DNA from: an uncultured Alphaproteobacteria bacterium
GTDB taxonomy: Bacteria > Pseudomonadota > Alphaproteobacteria > RF32 > CAG-239
Assembly: GCA_944391465.1 (NCBI GenBank)
Contig: CALXTS010000001.1
Span: 112,614 to 176,613, forward strand
Direction: 5' to 3'
Length of the DNA: 64,000 nucleotides
Part shown: positions 14,988-21,381 of the stretch, one piece after another
Layout of the letters: each line of letters begins with the position of its first letter
How positions within the stretch are numbered: the first letter of the stretch is position 1
The notes under the pieces: model-generated
The model's input: only the letters and a program-made list of their open reading frames with translations
Told to the model about the DNA's origin: nothing
Databases searched by the model: none
Translations under genes and position numbers: made by a program

Positions 14988-15662
14988 TTAGAGGTGTGTT
15001 AAAGTTTGGCCGCCTGATTTGTAGATATATTGATAATTTCCCAAATTCCGCAGGGTTTCACGGTATTCCTTGCCTAAAGCCCTGGCCGCAACATCAATAT
15101 CGCTCGGCTCGGCGTGCCTAAACCAATACACCCCGGAGCAATTACCCCTGAAGCAAATATCGACTTGGTGCGGCCGCTGACTGATACCGATTAGGTTAAT
15201 GCCATAATGACGGCCGCGGCGGCAAAGGTAAGCAAAACCGTTTTGTGGGTCTCGCTGGGTGATTCCGGACGGAAAAGCAATATCTAACTCGTCAACAAAT
15301 AGCGTTATTTGCCCTTGGTGCGTGCCGGCTTTATATCCGCCTTGCAGTTCAAGTAAAAAATAACATAATTCGTTTAGCTCTTTGATTTCATTGCCAAAAG
15401 TCGGAATAAAATCAAATCTAAACCCCTTGCAAAAATCCCTTTTAAAGGCAATTTTAAGGCGGTCAATACTGCTAAAGACTCCGGTAATACCGGCGGAGGT
15501 TGCAAGCTCCGCCAGCGGGTCAAAATAAATCAATCGGCTAAGGTTAGCGGTTAATTCTCGGGCTTTGGTTGTTTTTCCGCAGCCTGACGCCCCAAAAATC
15601 CCCACCCTTTGCGCTTGCCTGATGATTGCGCCGCTTTTTGTTTGATTTTTTCGTTTAACCAT
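14988..15662 (-). CDS. Genome-packaging ATPase (A32/FtsK-HerA type)
   Basis: 224 aa. Walker A is GASGCGKT (24-31). Walker B is the hydrophobic strand ending in DEL (ITLFVDEL, about 125-132). A SQRP motif near 168 (the family's sensor region) is followed by a segment rich in Arg, as in packaging ATPases of PM2 and PRD1. There is no membrane segment, unlike filamentous-phage pI/Zot. Length matches PM2 P9. The start overlaps the upstream gene by 112 bp; because the P-loop is so near the N-terminus, most of that overlap must be real. It would pump the genome into the preformed capsid. Confidence 0.75.
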   Translation of the reverse strand: MVKRKNQTKSGAIIRQAQRVGIFGASGCGKTTKARELTANLSRLIYFDPLAELATSAGITGVFSSIDRLKIAFKRDFCKGFRFDFIPTFGNEIKELNELCYFLLELQGGYKAGTHQGQITLFVDELDIAFPSGITQRDPQNGFAYLCRRGRHYGINLIGISQRPHQVDICFRGNCSGVYWFRHAEPSDIDVAARALGKEYRETLRNLGNYQYIYKSGGQTLTHL

Positions 15663-16105
15663 ATCTTTGCTTTCTGTAAGTAGTTAATGCCCGTCCAATT
15701 TAGCAATATTGCGTTTGTTTCAGTGGTTGCCCATAGGCTCACAATCGCCAAATCGCCGAATAAATGCGCATTTTTGTCGATTAGGAACCGCAAAAAACGG
15801 TATTTGTTTGCCAACTCATAGATTTTTTGCGCGGCAATAGCTTGGCCGCGTTCATGGATGTTACCGAAAGCATCGGCGGCCACTTCCGGGGACTTTAGAA
15901 AAGTTAAAAAATCGTTAAAACATTTATTAAATTCATCTTGCGTATAAAGCCCGCTATTCGTCATCGTCGGCGAGTAATTCGGCAAACCAGCCTCGGCCAC
16001 TTGTTCCGGTTGTTCGTTGAGTTCCGGCACGGGCGGCAGGTTGTCCGTCTGTCCGTCCGTCAGTTGTGGCTCTGTCAATTCCGGTGTCGTTTCTTGGTTG
16101 TACAT
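15551..16105 (-). CDS. Unknown element protein (184 aa)
   Basis: A Pro/Glu/Gln-rich disordered N-terminus (1-45), a helical middle (about 50-115), a hydrophobic stretch (about 115-142) that may touch a membrane, and a Lys-rich end. Strong AAAGGAG ribosome site. It overlaps the zinc-finger gene upstream by 152 bp and the ATPase gene downstream by 112 bp, all in different frames, which is unusually heavy overprinting. Its place just before the ATPase suggests a packaging or replication partner; the family is not recognised. Confidence 0.6.
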   Translation of the reverse strand: MYNQETTPELTEPQLTDGQTDNLPPVPELNEQPEQVAEAGLPNYSPTMTNSGLYTQDEFNKCFNDFLTFLKSPEVAADAFGNIHERGQAIAAQKIYELANKYRFLRFLIDKNAHLFGDLAIVSLWATTETNAILLNWTGINYLQKAKIWLNEKIKQKAAQSSGKRKGWGFLGRQAAEKQPKPEN

Positions 16106-16337
16106 CGTTTTTATTCTCCTTTGGTTTGATTGAGGTTATAACGCCTATTTTGTCGGTTGCTACGCTTTGTCCGGCCATTAGTAACGGCAAATATCTTTTA
16201 GACATTTTTCCGTTAAATTTAACCACGCATAGATTGTCGCAATACATGTACAGCTTGTTATTTTTGTCAACGCGCAAATCCTGCAATGGCTCGCCGCACA
16301 CCGGGCAAGTTATGCGGCCGATTGTGTTATTTTTCAT
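15954..16337 (-). CDS. Zinc-ribbon protein with acidic tail (127 aa)
   Basis: Cys 11 and 14 (CPVC) and Cys 33 and 37 (CDNLC) form a likely zinc ribbon. The C-terminal 45 residues are low-complexity (Thr, Gly, Arg), ending in FAELLADDDE, an acidic tip like those of single-strand DNA-binding proteins. Strong GGGGGA ribosome site. The last 50 codons share DNA with the next gene in another frame, which may explain their odd composition. A DNA-binding role in replication is likely; SSB function is a guess. Confidence 0.6.
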   Translation of the reverse strand: MKNNTIGRITCPVCGEPLQDLRVDKNNKLYMYCDNLCVVKFNGKMSKRYLPLLMAGQSVATDKIGVITSIKPKENKNDVQPRNDTGIDRATTDGRTDGQPAARAGTQRTTGTSGRGWFAELLADDDE

Positions 16338-16351
16338 TATCGTCCCCCTGC

Positions 16352-16516
16352 TTATTGAAAGAATACGGCAAAAACTCGAATTTCATAGGTGTTACGGCGT
16401 TTTTTTTTGATTTTTTCCCATTGTTGCCGTACTTCCTCGGAAAATTCGCCGACAAAATCGTATATTTTGGTGTTGCTACGCTTGCCGCGCAACTCGGTAA
16501 TCTTAACTTTATACAT
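16352..16516 (-). CDS. Small basic element protein (54 aa)
   Basis: A short Lys/Arg-rich protein without membrane segment (for example WEKIKKKRRN near residues 33-42), with AAAGGA upstream of its ATG. It overlaps the previous gene by 8 bp and lies 14 bp before the zinc-ribbon gene. The charge and location in the replication block suggest nucleic-acid binding. No family recognised. Confidence 0.5.
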   Translation of the reverse strand: MYKVKITELRGKRSNTKIYDFVGEFSEEVRQQWEKIKKKRRNTYEIRVFAVFFQ

Positions 16517-16634
16517 TTTTATTTTTCCTTTGCAAAAAATCTATGGTTTCCGCCAGTGCGCGGCGGTCTTGTTCGGTCAAAACACAATAATAATGCTCTA
16601 AAATTGCTAACAAAAACCGCGTGTAAACTTCCAT
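16509..16634 (-). CDS. Small element protein (41 aa)
   Basis: A short helical frame whose ATG overlaps the stop of the replication protein (TAATG), with GAGGTGG as ribosome site. It has charged residues throughout and no clear membrane segment. Translational coupling to the replication gene is the main evidence that it is real. Function unknown. Confidence 0.45.
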   Translation of the reverse strand: MEVYTRFLLAILEHYYCVLTEQDRRALAETIDFLQRKNKNV

Positions 16635-17317
16635 TATACCACCTCTACGCTTTTTAATACGTTTGAGTTTGCCGGAAGTATCGCGAGCGGCGCGCCAAAT
16701 TCGCTCTTAATATCCGCTACGAGTTCCGGAAGTCTTAGATTAATATTTTTTTCGCCTAAACGGCTAATTGGACGGATTGCTAAACCGGTATTTGTTTTTA
16801 TAACTGTTGCCCACAAATAAACATCTTGATAATGATTAGCTATAAATTCGACTATTTGACGGTCTTTTGTTTCAATTTCCGGTTTTTCCTCAATAACCTC
16901 TTTTGATTTTTCGCGCGTGCGCGTTTTTAAATTCTTAGAATTTAAATATACTTCTTTTAAATCTACTTCTTGTGTCGCATTTTCGCGACTACCTAGTTGC
17001 ATTTTTGAGACTACCCTAGTCGCATTTTCGCGACTAGGTAACGGATTAAAATCGATATAATAATAGTTAGCGCTAAGCCCTTTATTTACATCATTTTGGC
17101 GGCGGATATAACCTAGTTGCTCCAATTTGGAAAGGCTTCGAAATACTGAAGCACGGTTTAAGCCGGCCTTGGCCGCGATAGTGTTAGCAAATACATGACA
17201 AACCCTATCGGCGCGCGTATAGCTCGCCAGTGTTCCGAACACCTTGTAATCGGCAGCGCTTAAATTTTCGCTGAAGATGCTAACCGGCATCATTATAAAA
17301 GGATAATCATTTGCCAT
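16634..17317 (-). CDS. Winged-helix replication-initiator-like protein
   Basis: 227 aa. Residues 12-85 form a helix-turn-helix/winged-helix domain (LSAADYKVFGTLASYTR, then AGLNRASVFRSLSKLEQLGYIRR), the type found in plasmid and phage replication starters and in Pfam HTH_36. A Lys/Glu-rich linker (about 110-150) leads to a C-terminal helical domain of unknown fold. It is the first gene of the early - strand operon, facing a regulator across 130 bp, the usual place for a replication or regulatory gene. No rolling-circle Tyr motif or HUH is visible. Direct proof of initiator function is lacking. Confidence 0.6.
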   Translation of the reverse strand: MANDYPFIMMPVSIFSENLSAADYKVFGTLASYTRADRVCHVFANTIAAKAGLNRASVFRSLSKLEQLGYIRRQNDVNKGLSANYYYIDFNPLPSRENATRVVSKMQLGSRENATQEVDLKEVYLNSKNLKTRTREKSKEVIEEKPEIETKDRQIVEFIANHYQDVYLWATVIKTNTGLAIRPISRLGEKNINLRLPELVADIKSEFGAPLAILPANSNVLKSVEVV

Positions 17318-17447
17318 TTACACCACCTTTAACAACTACTTACCTAATATAGTAAGTATAAGCTATACATTAAATAGTTAAAAAATAGTTGTCAATATTA
17401 TGTTTTTGTGATACCTTAGGTTACGTAACGTTAAAAGAGGTTGTAAA
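17318..17447. promoter_or_regulatory. Divergent control region of the element
   Basis: 130-bp spacer between the replication gene (-) and the regulator (+). It contains the inverted repeat ACTTAC-8 bases-GTAAGT at 17338-17357, a TATATT on the - strand inside it that could be a -10 box, a TTGTCA on the + strand at 17389, and the perfect palindrome GTTACGTAAC at 17420-17429. This is the layout expected for a repressor-controlled switch. Confidence 0.6.
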
Positions 17448-17849
17448 ATGAATGAATTTGATATGTATGCTAAGTCGGCTATTGCGCGTTGTAATCTTAA
17501 GAGTTACTACGGGTTAGCTAAAGAATTAGGCATCAGCCAGCCGGCATTATATAGGTTAAAAAAAGGGCAAAATCTCCCCTCATGTAATACTATGATAAAA
17601 ATTTCAAAATTAGCGGGGATACCGGAAGAAAAAGCCCTGCTCGACTTAGCGGCGTGGGCAAACTCAGACAAGCCGGAAGTTCAAAAAATATGGTTGCGAA
17701 TTGCTAAAATGATAGGTTGCGTTGCGCTGTTTTTAGTGTTTCATAGTTTTGATGTAAACGCTTGTATTTTCACGAAAAAAGCAGAAAGTTTTAACACTTT
17801 TGACTATGCAACTTATATATTATGCGACAAATTTGTTTATAGGTTGTAA
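17448..17849 (+). CDS. Element regulator, HTH (DUF3693/Cro-like), read through attR
   Basis: 133 aa in the integrated state. Residues 20-65 are a helix-turn-helix (YYGLAKELGISQPALYRLKK) of the kind found in small phage regulators (DUF3693-like), and a hydrophobic segment follows at about 86-100. Ribosome site AGAGG. Codons 123-128 (YILCDK) lie in the attachment repeat, and the last five codons and the stop are host DNA. In the excised circle the frame would continue for 25 codons after Lys 128 and give 153 aa. Likely the repressor of the divergent early promoter. Confidence 0.7.
   Translation: MNEFDMYAKSAIARCNLKSYYGLAKELGISQPALYRLKKGQNLPSCNTMIKISKLAGIPEEKALLDLAAWANSDKPEVQKIWLRIAKMIGCVALFLVFHSFDVNACIFTKKAESFNTFDYATYILCDKFVYRL
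17803..17830 (+). other. dif-like half site, right end (attR)
   Basis: Centre TATATA (17814-17819) and XerD arm TTATGCGACAA (17820-17830) are identical to the left site. The XerC arm here, ACTATGCAACT (17803-17813), is degenerate and should be the element's own attP arm. A good XerD half with a poor XerC half is the usual make-up of mobile elements that exploit Xer. Joining the left XerC arm with this right flank restores an intact host dif. Confidence 0.75.
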
Positions 17850-18162
17850 GACCTCTCTCCTTCAAAATGGCTCTGAATTTGGACTTTGCTCCTTTTGTCA
17901 AATATTAATGGCGTGATTTATAAAATTTTTATTTTATAAATGCAATGAGGCTGAAAGTTTATATCTGATATTTAAAAATTTTGTTGCAGATATTTTGGTG
18001 TTTATTATTTTTTTTCTAAATTTTGTTGCTAACTAATGCTTTTTAATATATAGACTTTTGGATTTTAATATTTGTTTATTTTTTTAGCTGTGTGGAAATT
18101 TAATCAAAAATGACGTAATCAATCCCTCTTCAACCATTTGGGCATGTAATTTGTGGTATAGT
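17850..18162. other. Gene-free AT-rich host flank
   Basis: Very AT-rich stretch right of the element, before the terminator of the next - strand gene. No supported gene, RNA or clear repeat apart from short direct copies of AAATTTTGTTGC-like words near 17975 and 18018. It may be part of the terminus region. Confidence 0.5.
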
Positions 18163-18197
18163 AAAAAAACAGGGAAATATTCTCTTATTTCCCTGTT
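18163..18197 (-). terminator. Intrinsic terminator after the membrane-protein gene
   Basis: Perfect stem AACAGGGAAATA / TATTTCCCTGTT with a 6-base loop, followed on the - strand by a run of seven T. Confidence 0.85.
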
Positions 18198-18225
18198 CTA
18201 TTCAAAATTTATTTAATTATTTGGC

Positions 18226-18573
18226 TTATGCCTCGTTGAAGATTAGTTTTACAAGATTCATCAAATAAACAATTGCGATGAAAGTACAAGCTCTTACCGC
18301 AACGGTAAATAAGGCTGCCCCATGGCCGATAACAAGGTATTGGATAGTCAGGGAGGTTACAATCGCGCAACCGGCTATAATTAACCAATAGTTTTTGTTG
18401 CCGAGGAATAAGAATGCGCAAACTGCAGCCGTTACGGATAGTGCCGGTTTTTTTGCATAAGCTATGGCAGATGCGCAAATTGTTTTGATTATTTGAATGT
18501 TCATTATATATCCGGCGGCAATTGCAATTATTGCAATTGCGAGAATTATAAGGTAAATTTTGGTTTTACTCAT
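18226..18573 (-). CDS. Small inner-membrane protein, unknown
   Basis: 115 aa with four hydrophobic stretches (about residues 5-23, 36-54, 58-76 and 85-107), thus an integral membrane protein. The start is the ATG at 18573 with GGAG upstream. No family is recognised. It has its own strong terminator and lies next to the element, but its AT-rich composition is that of the host. Small Ile/Ala-rich membrane proteins of this form can be subunits or stress proteins; nothing specific can be said. Confidence 0.6.
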   Translation of the reverse strand: MSKTKIYLIILAIAIIAIAAGYIMNIQIIKTICASAIAYAKKPALSVTAAVCAFLFLGNKNYWLIIAGCAIVTSLTIQYLVIGHGAALFTVAVRACTFIAIVYLMNLVKLIFNEA

Positions 18574-18671
18574 AGTTTTAGTCTCCATTTGTGAATATAG
18601 TCCGCATTTTAACAAAAGTATGTGTTGATAGCTAATCAAATCTTGAAATTATCTACTTTTAAATTAAAAAA

Positions 18672-18706
18672 AACACCAATTGGATTTGTTGTCCAAATGG
18701 TGTTTA
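18672..18706 (-). terminator. Intrinsic terminator after the NDK-like gene
   Basis: Stem AACACCAATTGGA / TCCAAATGGTGTT with one mismatch and a 7-base loop, followed on the - strand by a T-run. Confidence 0.75.
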
Positions 18707-18723
18707 AAATAGCTGAAAAAAGG

Positions 18724-19131
18724 TTATCCGATAACTTTTTCAAAGTATGAAACCTCTTTTCTTACGGTTTCTTTCGGAGAAATATAGACAGAGTTGTGTA
18801 TTCCATCAATTCCGAAACGAGATCTGATGGTTCCGTTTTCTGCCTTTTTAGGGTCAGCGTTCCCTGCTAGGTTAATAATATCCCGCAGGGCATTATCTTT
18901 AGTTAAAATAAGGATTTCGCACGGACCGGTTTGCATATAATCTGCACATGTTTCGTGATCTTTACCAACGACATGTTCACTTTGCAAGTATAGGCATTGT
19001 TCTTCCGTCAGTTGTCGAAGAGCCGATTTCCTTATTTCAAACCCCTTCTCTTCTAAGATTTTTTTTACATCTTCATTCAAGCCGCGCATTACTGTATCGG
19101 GCTTGATAATCATTAGAACTTTTTGTTTCAT
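18724..19131 (-). CDS. Nucleoside diphosphate kinase-like protein, catalytic His apparently missing
   Basis: 135 aa with the NDK fold signature: IIKPD near residue 9, the GP(C)E segment, NADPKKAENGTIR for phosphate binding, and FGID. In true NDKs the next block is NxxHGSDS, with the phosphorylated His. Here the aligned block is NSVYISPK, so Tyr stands in place of His. A nearby His (GIH) is four residues too early. It may be a pseudo-enzyme or a divergent NDK with a shifted active site. If this is the only Ndk in the genome the question matters. Downstream of an HD hydrolase, 12 bp apart, same strand. Confidence 0.7.
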   Translation of the reverse strand: MKQKVLMIIKPDTVMRGLNEDVKKILEEKGFEIRKSALRQLTEEQCLYLQSEHVVGKDHETCADYMQTGPCEILILTKDNALRDIINLAGNADPKKAENGTIRSRFGIDGIHNSVYISPKETVRKEVSYFEKVIG

Positions 19132-19143
19132 TTTTTTGTTGTT

Positions 19144-19704
19144 TTATAATAATTTTAAAATTTCTCTCAGGATATCAATATCTTGAGAATCTATTTCATT
19201 TAGAGCCTTGACCGCATTTTGCGCAAATTCAGGCGTTAGCGGTTGTGGAAATTTACTTCGGTTGTTGTTGTCATAGTATTTTGCCGTCAGAACGGTTTCT
19301 AGTTTATCGATTGCTCTGACAAATTTTGCCTCTGCTGTTTGTTGAGCCTCAAATTCCTTGAAAAGTTCGTAGAATTCGTGGTTTTTTATCTCTTGTGAGA
19401 TTTGCCGCATTCCTTTCTTTTCTAAGCGAGATTTTATTTCCTTTGTGACTTTTCCGGAAATAAAATCGTTGCTGTGGATTTCGGCTAAATCATGAATCAG
19501 TGCTAATTCAAGGCATCTTCTCTTATTTAGGTTATCCGGTGCGTAGAGCATTATCAGAATACCCATTCCAAAAGAATGATCCGCATCCGATTCCGGTCGT
19601 GAAACTTTGCATTTTTTCCATCCGGAACGTTTCAAATCTTTTGTTTTGCCGAGAACATCTATGATGTTTTCAACAATCTCTGGTGAAATTTTCTTTTTTT
19701 TCAT
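19144..19704 (-). CDS. HD-domain phosphohydrolase (YfbR/HDDC2-like)
   Basis: 186 aa. The HD metal ligands are visible: His in ESDADHSF (about residue 43), the HD pair in LALIHDLAEI (about 71-72), and a late Asp in FVRAIDKLE (about 133). The order and spacing match 5'-deoxynucleotidase-like HD proteins that dephosphorylate dNMPs. It pairs with the downstream NDK-like gene, suggesting nucleotide metabolism. Substrate not proven. Confidence 0.8.
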   Translation of the reverse strand: MKKKKISPEIVENIIDVLGKTKDLKRSGWKKCKVSRPESDADHSFGMGILIMLYAPDNLNKRRCLELALIHDLAEIHSNDFISGKVTKEIKSRLEKKGMRQISQEIKNHEFYELFKEFEAQQTAEAKFVRAIDKLETVLTAKYYDNNNRSKFPQPLTPEFAQNAVKALNEIDSQDIDILREILKLL

Positions 19705-19800
19705 GGCTGTATATTTTAAGTGTTAATAATTTATCTAATATATAAAAACAGCGTGCAGATTATCTCTGAAACGTTATTTTGTCAATATCTGCTCTTTATT

Positions 19801-21381
19801 TTAAAATGAGGCGCTTATTAGATTTTGGGTATATGGATTTTGAGGATGTTCAAATATAGACTTTGCTTTCCCTATCTCAATTATTTTTCCGTCTTTCATG
19901 ACTGCTATTTCATCTGACATGGATTTAATTGCTCTCATGTCGTGTGAAATGAAAATATATGTCAGTTGTTTGTCTTTTTGCAGTTTTTGCAAAAGTTTGA
20001 TTATTTGAGCCTGAATGGTTACATCTAGCGCAGAGGTTGGTTCATCAAGGATTAAAAGTCTGGGATTAAGAATAATGGCTCGAGCAATTGCAATGCGTTG
20101 CCTTTGTCCGCCTGAAAATTCATGCGGATATTTTCTTAAATCATTTTTATTCAGTCCAACATCTTTTGAAGTTTGGAGAATTTTCCTTGTTTTGGAATAA
20201 GTCGAAAGTTTGGGAAAATGAACCTCCAACCCTTCTCCGATAATTTGTGCTATTGTCATTCTCGGATTTAGGGAATTGTAAGGGTCTTGAAAAATTATTT
20301 GAATCTGACTGCGTAAATTTTTTAAGGATTTTTTATCTATTTTCTTTATATTTTGATTTGAAAAGATAATTTCTCCTTCTGATTTAATAAGATTGCATAT
20401 TGCTTGTCCGAGTGTGGTTTTTCCGGAACCTGATTCTCCGACGATGCCGAGTGTTATTCCTTCCGGTATTGTTAGGTTGATGTTCTCCAGAGCATTTATT
20501 GTTTGCTTTGTTTTGCCCCAGAAGTTTTTTGATAAGGGGTATTTGACGGTAAGATTTTTGACTGACAACAGTTCTTTCTTTGGAATATTTTTTACAATAT
20601 TCAATGTGTTAAAAGAATTTATTAAATCTTTAGTGTAATTTTTTTGAGGAGAAGCAAATATTTGTTCTGTTCTTCCCTCCTCAATGATTTTTCCATCTTT
20701 CATAACGATAATTCTATCTGCAATTTTTTTGATTAAATTAAGGTCATGACTGATGAATATGATGGACATGTTAAATTTTTTTCTTAAATCCATCAGTAAT
20801 TCAATGATTTGAGCTTGAATGGTTACATCAAGTGCTGTTGTTGGTTCATCTGCAATTAAAATTTCAGGATGATTGGCTATGGCCATAGCTATCATAACGC
20901 GTTGTCTTTGTCCGCCGGAAAGTTCATGCGGATATGCTTTTAATCTTTTCTCTGCCTGCGAAATTCCCGTGAGTTTTAATAATTCTATTACTTTTTTACG
21001 GGTTGCCGTTTCTGATATTTTTTGGTGCTGATTTATGTTTTCTGCGATTTGTTTTCCAATAGTGTGTAGCGGATTTAATGATGACATTGGTTCTTGAAAG
21101 ATAAAGCCTATTTTGCTACCGCGGATTTTGCGAAGGTTGGGATTATATAGTAAGTTTTGATTATTATAGTATATGGCAGATTTTTTATCATGAAAGGCTT
21201 TGGGGTAAGGCAAAAGTCCTAAAATTGATAAGACGCTTAATGATTTTCCTGAGCCGGATTCTCCTACTATTCCAAGAACCTCTCCTTTTTCTAATTTCCA
21301 TGACACATCGTTAACCGCCGTGCTGAAACCGTCATCGGTTTTGAAATAAACTGATAAATTTTTTACATCAATCAAGCTCAT
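19801..21381 (-). CDS. yejF: Peptide ABC transporter, double ATPase YejF
   Basis: 526 aa with two full ABC ATPase domains. Each has Walker A (GESGSGKS near 40, GESGSGKT near 315), signature LSGGQRQR or FSGGQRQR, and Walker B ending in DEPT. This fused form, following a YejE-like permease, is the YejABEF microcin C/oligopeptide importer. It overlaps yejE by 4 bp. The binding protein YejA and permease YejB are not in the neighbourhood. Confidence 0.88.
   Translation of the reverse strand: MSLIDVKNLSVYFKTDDGFSTAVNDVSWKLEKGEVLGIVGESGSGKSLSVLSILGLLPYPKAFHDKKSAIYYNNQNLLYNPNLRKIRGSKIGFIFQEPMSSLNPLHTIGKQIAENINQHQKISETATRKKVIELLKLTGISQAEKRLKAYPHELSGGQRQRVMIAMAIANHPEILIADEPTTALDVTIQAQIIELLMDLRKKFNMSIIFISHDLNLIKKIADRIIVMKDGKIIEEGRTEQIFASPQKNYTKDLINSFNTLNIVKNIPKKELLSVKNLTVKYPLSKNFWGKTKQTINALENINLTIPEGITLGIVGESGSGKTTLGQAICNLIKSEGEIIFSNQNIKKIDKKSLKNLRSQIQIIFQDPYNSLNPRMTIAQIIGEGLEVHFPKLSTYSKTRKILQTSKDVGLNKNDLRKYPHEFSGGQRQRIAIARAIILNPRLLILDEPTSALDVTIQAQIIKLLQKLQKDKQLTYIFISHDMRAIKSMSDEIAVMKDGKIIEIGKAKSIFEHPQNPYTQNLISASF

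Larger units (their letters stand above)
9880..17833. mobile_element. Putative tailless (double-jelly-roll) provirus integrated at dif
   Basis: Bounded by the 20-bp direct repeat TATATATTATGCGACAAATT at 9880-9899 and 17814-17833, which is the centre plus XerD half of a dif-like site. One copy of the repeat plus the unique DNA is 7,934 bp. About 22 short, overlapping genes lie between: 20 on the - strand reading towards the left end and one + strand regulator at each end. There is no integrase, transposase, portal, terminase large subunit or tail gene. A compact packaging ATPase, a candidate double-jelly-roll capsid protein, many small membrane proteins and a cell-wall hydrolase point to a corticovirus-like tailless phage. 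By eye most of the element is less AT-rich than the host flanks. Alternatives such as a filamentous phage are less likely (see rejected items). Confidence 0.7.

Noticed and set aside
14816..15121. 101-aa + strand frame across the mid-element terminator
   Set aside because: Spans a strong terminator and the ATPase 3' end in antisense; no support.
16066..16657. Two overlapping + strand frames of 114-123 aa
   Set aside because: Antisense to the zinc-ribbon and small basic genes, which have ribosome sites; the frames' composition (Leu/Phe/Cys-rich) is typical of antisense shadows.
9880..17833. Element as a filamentous phage (inovirus)
   Set aside because: dif use, size, a DUF3693-like regulator and small membrane proteins would fit, but the ATPase has no membrane segment, small proteins have no signal peptides, there is no pIII-like adsorption protein, and a 310-aa soluble beta-rich protein plus a cell-wall hydrolase are not expected.
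9880..17833. Element as a tailed prophage remnant
   Set aside because: No portal, large terminase, tape measure or tail tube, and no sign of broken genes; gene spacing is intact throughout.
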